Assembly: GCA_015295905.1 (NCBI GenBank)
Contig: DVEB01000222.1
Span: 1-36,950 of the forward strand
Source of the DNA: Synechococcales cyanobacterium M55_K2018_004
GTDB taxonomy: Bacteria; Cyanobacteriota; Cyanobacteriia; Elainellales; Elainellaceae
DNA length: 36,950 nt
Direction: 5' to 3'
In this document: positions 32,819-36,950 of the stretch, in pieces
Layout of the letters: the number at the start of each line of letters is the position of its first letter
Numbering within the stretch: the stretch's first letter is position 1
Program-made: the position numbers and the translations under genes
Notes under the pieces: generated by a model
What the model was told of the DNA's origin: nothing
Seen by the model: only the letters and a program-made list of their open reading frames with translations
The model's database searches: none

Positions 32819-35350
32819 ATGCCTGATATGTCGCCCAAACTCAACGTTGGCCTTGCAACGGGAGATTTCATCGATGACCCCCTGCAACCCCTAGTAGAAA
32901 AACTCCAGGACTTGCGCGATCGCCTACGACCAGGACAGCGGTGCATTGCCGATTGGCAGGGTGGCCCACTAGCGGTTTCGGCGGTGCCGGGGGCCGGGAA
33001 ATCAACAGGGATGGCAATCGCTACGGCAATTTTACTCGGGCGACGTTACCTGGAAATAGCACGGCGAGCGCGGTTGGGCGGTGCTTCGGGGCGATCGCTT
33101 TCCCTATCCGGCGAAGAGAGTCTGCCAGAGCACCGGCAGCGGCAACTCCAGGGGCAACTGGTGCTGGTTACGTTTACGCGGTCGGCGGCGGCAAATTTGC
33201 GGGCCAAAATCCGTAGCTACCTGCGAGAATTGGGTTTACCGGGGAGTGGGTTTGCCGTCCACACCCTGCATGGACTGGCGCTCAACATTGCCACGCGCTA
33301 TCCCGAACTGTCAGGGCTGTCGCTCGACCGCATGACTCTGGTTTCGACGAACCAAAGCCATCGCCTGATCCGCAATACCGTGGAGCAGTGGGTCAGCACC
33401 CATCCCCACCTCTACCAGCAACTATTAGAGGGGCGGCAGTTTGACGGAGAAGAGACCGAACGCCTACGGCGGCAGTCTGTCCTGCAAACGGAAGTGCTGC
33501 CCTCCCTAGCCCATACCGTCATTCGTGAGGCCAAAAGCTCTGGTTTGCTGCCAGCGGATGTGCGGCGAATTGCCCAAGAACTGGCGCAGCGCTGCGCGGC
33601 AACCCCCAGAGAAACCAACGCAGGGTATGATGTGCTGACAATTGCTGCAGGACTGTACGAGCAGTATCAAAGCCTCCTACAACAGCGCGGCTTGATTGAC
33701 TACGATGATATGATTCTCGCGGCCCTGCGGGTGCTGGAAAATGAGGCCGCTCGCAAATTATTTCAAGCCCAGATCTTTGCGGTTTTTGAGGACGAAGCCC
33801 AGGACTCGTCTCCACTCCAAACGAAACTCCTAGAAACCCTGGCGGCGGCTCCCGACGATCCTGGGCAACTTGACCTCGTGCGCGTGGGCGATCCCAATCA
33901 GGCGATTAACTCTACGTTCACACCGGCGGATCCCATTTTTTTCCGGGAGTTTTGTGAGCAGTGTCAGCGCCAGGGCAGACTGGCAGAGATGGACCAAGCC
34001 GGACGCAGTACTGCGGTGATCATCGAGGCGGCGAACTTTATGCTGCGGTGGGTCAACCAGCACTATGGGGAATCGCAAGGTGCCACGGTGAAGGATGAGA
34101 GAGCGATCGCCCCCCTGCCCTCCTCTAGCCCGCCAGTCTCTGCGACTCCCTTTCGGCTGCAGACGATCCATCCTGTTCCGCCCAACGATCCCCAAGCCGA
34201 TGCAAACCCTGCTCCCGTAGGCACTGGGTTGGAGATCCGTTTCCCCCCCGATTTGCATCGCTCGGTTGAATTAATTGCTCAACGCGTGACCGATCTCCTG
34301 ACGGCCCACCCGGATCACCGAGCAGCGGTGCTAGTGCGGGAGAACCGCCAGGGTAAATTTATCGCTGACCTGTTACGAAACCCGGTGCAGTCTGGCATTG
34401 GGGCAGATTTGGCCGCAAAGGGGATTGAGATCTACGAGGTGGGGGAGCGCGATCGCCATTCCCACGTTCCGGCAGAAATTTTCACCCTGCTCCAGTTTCT
34501 CGATCGCCCCCATTCACCGGATTCCCTCAAGGCCGCCCTGCAAGTGCTAGTCGATCGCCGCCTGATCCCCACGCAGGATCTCAATGCCCTCAGCGCCCAG
34601 CCCGAAGCATTTCTTTACCCAGGCCCATTGGAATTGCCCCAACCTGCGCCCGTCATTGAAGCGCAACGCTATTGCCGGGGGCTGCTGCGCGCTCGCCTGG
34701 AACTCTCGCCTCACCAGATCATTCCCTTTCTAGGACTAACATTGCAGTACGACCAGACCGAACTAGCGACGACCGATAAACTGGCAGCCCGCATTGCCCA
34801 GCAAACTTCAAACAACCCCTCTATGGCAGCCATTCTGGATGTTCTGGGAGAAATTGTCCGAGCAGAGAGGTTTGAACCTGTGGAAACGGACGATCCGGAT
34901 GCTCGCTATACTCGCCCTAGGCAACTCACTATTATTACGATGCACAAGGCCAAAGGGCTGGACTGGGACTACGTGTTTTTGCCCTTCCTGCACGAGCAGT
35001 CCATTCCTGGACACCTGTGGGTTCCTCCCCAAATGCAGTTTCTCGGTGATTTCACCCTAGCAGAGGTGGCCCGTGCTCAGATTCGGAGCAGCATTCATCA
35101 GCACAGCGAGCTACCTGATCTAGAGCAAGCCTGGCGACAGGCAGAAGTGCTGCAAACGGCAGAAGAGTTTCGCCTCCTCTACGTTGCCATGACACGAGCA
35201 CGCCGTCTGCTATGGATGGCAGCAGAGCGCAAAGCCCCATTTACCTGGAGCAAGCCTGAGAACTTGGAAGACAAGCCCCCTTGCCCAGTCTTACCAGCGT
35301 TGGTACGCCAGTTTTTCCAGGGCAAGGGATCGGTTGCCGAAATAACCTGA
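32819..35350 (+). CDS. UvrD/Rep-type superfamily 1A DNA helicase
   Basis: An 843-residue 3'-5' DNA helicase likely used in repair or replication restart. Motif I VPGAGKST (about 56-63), motif Ia VTFTRSAAANLRAKI, motif II VFEDEAQDSS, motif III VRVGDPNQAI, motif V TIITMHKAKGLDWDYVFLP and motif VI LLYVAMTRARRLLW are all readable. A 35-residue insert (about 80-112) separates motifs I and Ia, and a Pro/Ala-rich linker sits before the 2A region. The ATG at 32819 (MPDMSPK) is chosen; the reading further upstream is Cys-rich and overlaps dtd. DEAQD rather than DExQD variants and the divergent 2B region suggest a cyanobacterial-specific UvrD-like group rather than uvrD itself. Its TGA stop is the first part of the target duplication of repeat copy 7. 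Confidence 0.88.
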   Translation: MPDMSPKLNVGLATGDFIDDPLQPLVEKLQDLRDRLRPGQRCIADWQGGPLAVSAVPGAGKSTGMAIATAILLGRRYLEIARRARLGGASGRSLSLSGEESLPEHRQRQLQGQLVLVTFTRSAAANLRAKIRSYLRELGLPGSGFAVHTLHGLALNIATRYPELSGLSLDRMTLVSTNQSHRLIRNTVEQWVSTHPHLYQQLLEGRQFDGEETERLRRQSVLQTEVLPSLAHTVIREAKSSGLLPADVRRIAQELAQRCAATPRETNAGYDVLTIAAGLYEQYQSLLQQRGLIDYDDMILAALRVLENEAARKLFQAQIFAVFEDEAQDSSPLQTKLLETLAAAPDDPGQLDLVRVGDPNQAINSTFTPADPIFFREFCEQCQRQGRLAEMDQAGRSTAVIIEAANFMLRWVNQHYGESQGATVKDERAIAPLPSSSPPVSATPFRLQTIHPVPPNDPQADANPAPVGTGLEIRFPPDLHRSVELIAQRVTDLLTAHPDHRAAVLVRENRQGKFIADLLRNPVQSGIGADLAAKGIEIYEVGERDRHSHVPAEIFTLLQFLDRPHSPDSLKAALQVLVDRRLIPTQDLNALSAQPEAFLYPGPLELPQPAPVIEAQRYCRGLLRARLELSPHQIIPFLGLTLQYDQTELATTDKLAARIAQQTSNNPSMAAILDVLGEIVRAERFEPVETDDPDARYTRPRQLTIITMHKAKGLDWDYVFLPFLHEQSIPGHLWVPPQMQFLGDFTLAEVARAQIRSSIHQHSELPDLEQAWRQAEVLQTAEEFRLLYVAMTRARRLLWMAAERKAPFTWSKPENLEDKPPCPVLPALVRQFFQGKGSVAEIT

Positions 35351-35354
35351 GGAA

Positions 35355-35433
35355 AGTCAGTGCTGGTTGAAAAGGTTTTGGGGCACCGCGCCGGGCGCGG
35401 TGCCCCAAAACCCTTGCTGTTTCGAATTCACGT
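35355..35433 (+). repeat. MITE-like repeat, copy 7 (short form, 79 bp)
   Basis: Left end AGTCAGTGCTGG (one base lost from ACGTCAG), intact hairpin A, no hairpin B, right end TTCGAATTCACGT. It is flanked by a perfect 7-bp duplication TGAGGAA at 35348-35354 and 35434-35440. The left duplicate starts with the TGA stop of the helicase gene; the convergent RRM gene ends five bases after the right one. Confidence 0.93.
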
Positions 35434-35444
35434 TGAGGAAGTTG

Positions 35445-35900
35445 TCAAGAGTTTGCCGTTTGGGCAGACAGGAGTTGCTTAAGCTTCTCTAGCTCTTGTG
35501 CCCAACGAGGATCAGGCTGTACCGACTCTGACTCAGTGGACGCGCTCTTTTGCTTCGACTTGTTGCCCTTACTGCGCTTTCCAGAGTTCGAGTTACCAGA
35601 GGGGGCAGCAGCTTCAACAGATCCCTCTTCCCCGTCCTCACCTTTGCCCTTGGTGCGGGGCAGAGCTTTTTCAATCTTGAGGGGGGTGTCTTGATAGAGA
35701 TAGTTGTTGAACTTTTCAATGAATTGATCGGCCTGCTCATCCGTTTTCACGGTGACAAAGCCAAAGCCACGGCACTTGCCGGTTTTGCGGTCGGTGATGA
35801 TTTTCGTAGTGACCGACTCATCAAATTCGGAAAACAAAGCTGCTAGCTCTTGTCGCTCCAGCTCTTTTGGCAAGTTGCCAACATAAAGACGAATTGACAT
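35445..35900 (-). CDS. RRM RNA-binding protein, Rbp family
   Basis: A 151-residue single-RRM protein of the cyanobacterial RbpA type. RNP2 is RLYVGNL near the N-terminus and RNP1 is CRGFGFVTV, inside an RRM of about residues 1-82. The tail is rich in Gly, Ser, Lys and acidic residues (KGEDGEEG, GKRSKGNKSKQKS), unlike the Gly-rich tail of cold-induced forms. Proteins of this family bind RNA 3' ends or thylakoid-targeted mRNAs and are often cold regulated. The ATG at 35900 (MSIRLYVGN) has GGGAGGAG ten bases upstream; the longer frame to 35984 is leader. Confidence 0.92.
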   Translation of the reverse strand: MSIRLYVGNLPKELERQELAALFSEFDESVTTKIITDRKTGKCRGFGFVTVKTDEQADQFIEKFNNYLYQDTPLKIEKALPRTKGKGEDGEEGSVEAAAPSGNSNSGKRSKGNKSKQKSASTESESVQPDPRWAQELEKLKQLLSAQTANS

Positions 35901-36255
35901 AGACGAAGACTCCTCCCGACTTGGATCAGACAAATTTGCTGGAAAGTGTTGATAAAGGTTGGATTGAAACAGAGCTAGACTCACAACAGTTTGTCAATAA
36001 GAAGCGGCAGAGCCAATTGAAGTTACAATTCAACTTGCAATCACTCCAATTGCGGGCACTATACAGTTTGCATCCGAACTCTGTGGCGACTTTGATAGAT
36101 TCACCATCTATATGCCATTCACTAAGGTATCATGCAGATTGACTAATCGACCGTTCAAGCAGTAGATTTCATCCTTAATTCAGGGAAGATAAGGATCTCT
36201 TAAGCAAAAGTTCGCCATCTGTCTCCTGATGGCTTCACAGTTTCCTCTACAAGGC
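35901..36255. other. Upstream region of the RRM gene and spacer
   Basis: About 355 bp, AT-rich for this window, probably a long 5' leader and promoter for the minus-strand RRM gene. It contains an imperfect palindrome AAGTTACAATTCAACTT (about 36020-36036) and, on the minus strand, TATAGT as a candidate -10 near 36060. At 36214-36233 lies a weak hairpin GCCATC/GATGGC that may end the small minus-strand gene at 36256. Confidence 0.45.
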
Positions 36256-36393
36256 TCAGCCCTCAGGTGTGCAAACGGTTTTCCCCAGTCGGAAGTTTAG
36301 ACTGCATCCCTCAGAAGTCTTGAAGGGCTGGCAATGCACACAGTTCAAGACTTCCTGTGCTGCCGCACCAACATCGCACTGGTAGGTGTTCAT
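36256..36393 (-). CDS. Possible small Cys-rich protein (45 residues)
   Basis: A short frame starting MNTYQCDVG with GAGGG seven bases ahead of the ATG. It holds Cys at residues 6, 18 and 21 (LNCVHC), then 30 and 41, so it might bind a metal or form disulfides. The frame can be extended to 36594 but the extra 67 residues run into repeat copy 8 and look non-coding. No family is recognised. A TATAGAAT sequence on the minus strand near 36455 could be its -10. Confidence 0.4.
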   Translation of the reverse strand: MNTYQCDVGAAAQEVLNCVHCQPFKTSEGCSLNFRLGKTVCTPEG

Positions 36394-36551
36394 ACGGAAT
36401 CCCTCTGTCAAGTAGCCGTTGGTTGTGGCATACAGTGTGGACAGCGCGCCTATTCTATACCACAGCGAACCGACTCCATGACCGACATCAGCATCAGCCT
36501 TGCCCCTGGGGATGTCTGAGGAACTGTTCAGCAGAAGGGATTGACTAAATA

Positions 36552-36683
36552 ACGTCAGTTCTGGCCAGTTCTGGCTAAGAAGGTTCTGGGGCACAGCGCT
36601 AAGCGCTGTGCCCCAGAACCTTTGCTGTTCTCTGCGCGACGCGCAGAGAACAGCAAAGGTTTCAGCTTATCGCGAATTCACGT
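36552..36683 (+). repeat. MITE-like repeat, copy 8 (132 bp)
   Basis: A full copy with a 10-bp internal duplication CAGTTCTGGC (36556-36575) that explains the extra length. Hairpin A has arms TGGGGCACAGCGCT / AGCGCTGTGCCCCA, and hairpin B CCTTTGCTGTTCTCTGCGCG with its exact complement. TAAATA flanks it at 36546-36551 and 36684-36689. Confidence 0.92.
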
Positions 36684-36692
36684 TAAATAAAA

Positions 36693-36714
36693 ACCAGTCA
36701 CAAAGGTGACTGGT
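36693..36714 (-). terminator. Rho-independent terminator, minus strand
   Basis: Stem ACCAGTCAC / GTGACTGGT with a 4-base loop; on the minus strand it is followed by TTTTTATTT. It implies a minus-strand transcript entering from the right. Confidence 0.75.
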
Positions 36715-36781
36715 CTAATTCGCTGTGTTGGAAGGATTTTGTGAATGAGGAGAACCGTGTTGCTCTGTCGATTGCTGTGGC

Positions 36782-36883
36782 TTACTCAGCGATCGCAATC
36801 AAGCCCACCCACATCCTGTTAAGAAATGTAACATTCTCGCGGAAATATTGCAACAAATCTTCCAGAAGACTGTCGGTTTTCAA
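36782..36883 (-). CDS. Possible minus-strand ORF or gene remnant (33 residues from a TTG)
   Basis: The minus-strand frame ending at 36782 encodes a hydrophobic C-terminus RMWVGLIAIAE and continues open through repeat copy 9 to the window edge; the first plausible start is a TTG at 36883. It ends about 70 bp before the terminator at 36693-36714. It may be a tiny gene or the 3' remnant of one split by the repeat. On the same strand GTTACATTTCTTAACA precedes an ATG at codon 24. Confidence 0.25.
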   Translation of the reverse strand: MKTDSLLEDLLQYFRENVTFLNRMWVGLIAIAE

Positions 36884-36893
36884 CCCTATGCCA

Positions 36894-36950
36894 ACGTGAA
36901 TTCGGGATAGGCTGAAACCCTCAATGTTCCGTGCGCGGCGCGCACGGAAC
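36894..36950 (-). repeat. MITE-like repeat, copy 9 (cut by window edge)
   Basis: Inverted orientation, starting ACGTGAATTCGGGATAGG and running into hairpin B (CCCTCAATGTTCCGTGCG). The rest lies outside the window. Confidence 0.88.

Noticed and set aside
35921-36142. 73-codon plus-strand ORF opposite the RRM gene leader
   Set aside because: Lies in the AT-rich leader of the RRM gene, lacks a start signal and looks random in composition.
36394-36594. Longer reading of the small minus-strand ORF (112 residues)
   Set aside because: The N-terminal 67 residues run into repeat copy 8 and show no coding character; the internal ATG at 36393 has the ribosome-binding site.
1-36950. HIP1 octamers GCGATCGC as a regulatory array
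   Set aside because: They are scattered evenly in coding and non-coding DNA as in most cyanobacteria, so they mark the lineage rather than a local system.
1-36950. CRISPR array, prophage or defence island
   Set aside because: No regularly spaced repeats with unique spacers and no cas, integrase, toxin-antitoxin or restriction genes were seen; the dispersed repeats are MITE-like.

Overview
The window is chromosomal DNA from a cyanobacterium. The evidence is the dense scatter of the HIP1 octamer GCGATCGC through both coding and non-coding DNA, a GifB-type glutamine synthetase inactivating factor behind a glutamine riboswitch and an NtcA box, zinc-ribbon Ser/Thr kinase and CBS/PAS/GAF hybrid-kinase architectures typical of the phylum, an RbpA-type RRM protein and a mreBCD cluster. 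A filamentous, Leptolyngbya-like lineage is a guess from gene content and base composition, not a determination. No rRNA, tRNA, CRISPR array, phage or intact transposase gene was seen.

Layout. (1) 149-8488, minus strand: a dTDP-rhamnose and surface-glycan locus read rfbC-rfbD-rfbA-GT4 glycosyltransferase, then a GT-B-like glycosyltransferase, a GT39-like membrane glycosyltransferase and rfbB. The four Rml enzymes make dTDP-L-rhamnose and the three transferases presumably use it or related donors. (2) 8936-9539, plus strand: a nitrogen-control unit made of a promoter with an embedded NtcA box, a glutamine riboswitch and gifB (IF17). (3) 9959-15044: cbiB/cobD (cobalamin) and a 1220-residue CBS-CBS-PAS-GAF-HisKA-HATPase-REC hybrid kinase. 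(4) 15078-19173: a YqiA-like esterase, an SDR oxidoreductase and sucC-sucD. (5) 19286-22651: rubrerythrin, a solo ABC ATPase, a 48-residue small protein and a gamma-glutamylcyclotransferase-like protein. (6) 22899-28023: a GH116 glycosidase converging on a zinc-ribbon Ser/Thr kinase with a beta-propeller-like C-terminus. (7) 28489-31177: mreB-mreC-mreD cell-shape genes. (8) 31286-35900: a HAD phosphatase, D-aminoacyl-tRNA deacylase (dtd), a UvrD/Rep-type helicase and an RRM RNA-binding protein. (9) 35901-36950: mostly non-coding, with one or two possible tiny genes and two repeat copies.

The most unusual non-genic signal is a non-autonomous, MITE-like repeat present in nine copies (some partial) in this 37 kb. 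The full unit is 122 bp, has imperfect terminal inverted repeats beginning ACGT, folds into two perfect hairpins, and in the best copies is flanked by 6-7 bp target duplications (TAATTTC, TGAGGAA, CACAAAT, TAAATA). The hairpin arms differ between copies but change together so pairing is kept, and short copies lack the second hairpin. Several copies sit exactly between convergent genes or at stop codons, where they could act as bidirectional terminators. A second, less well-defined repeat containing CCTAACCTATGCGTG occurs three times, twice joined to pieces of the first.
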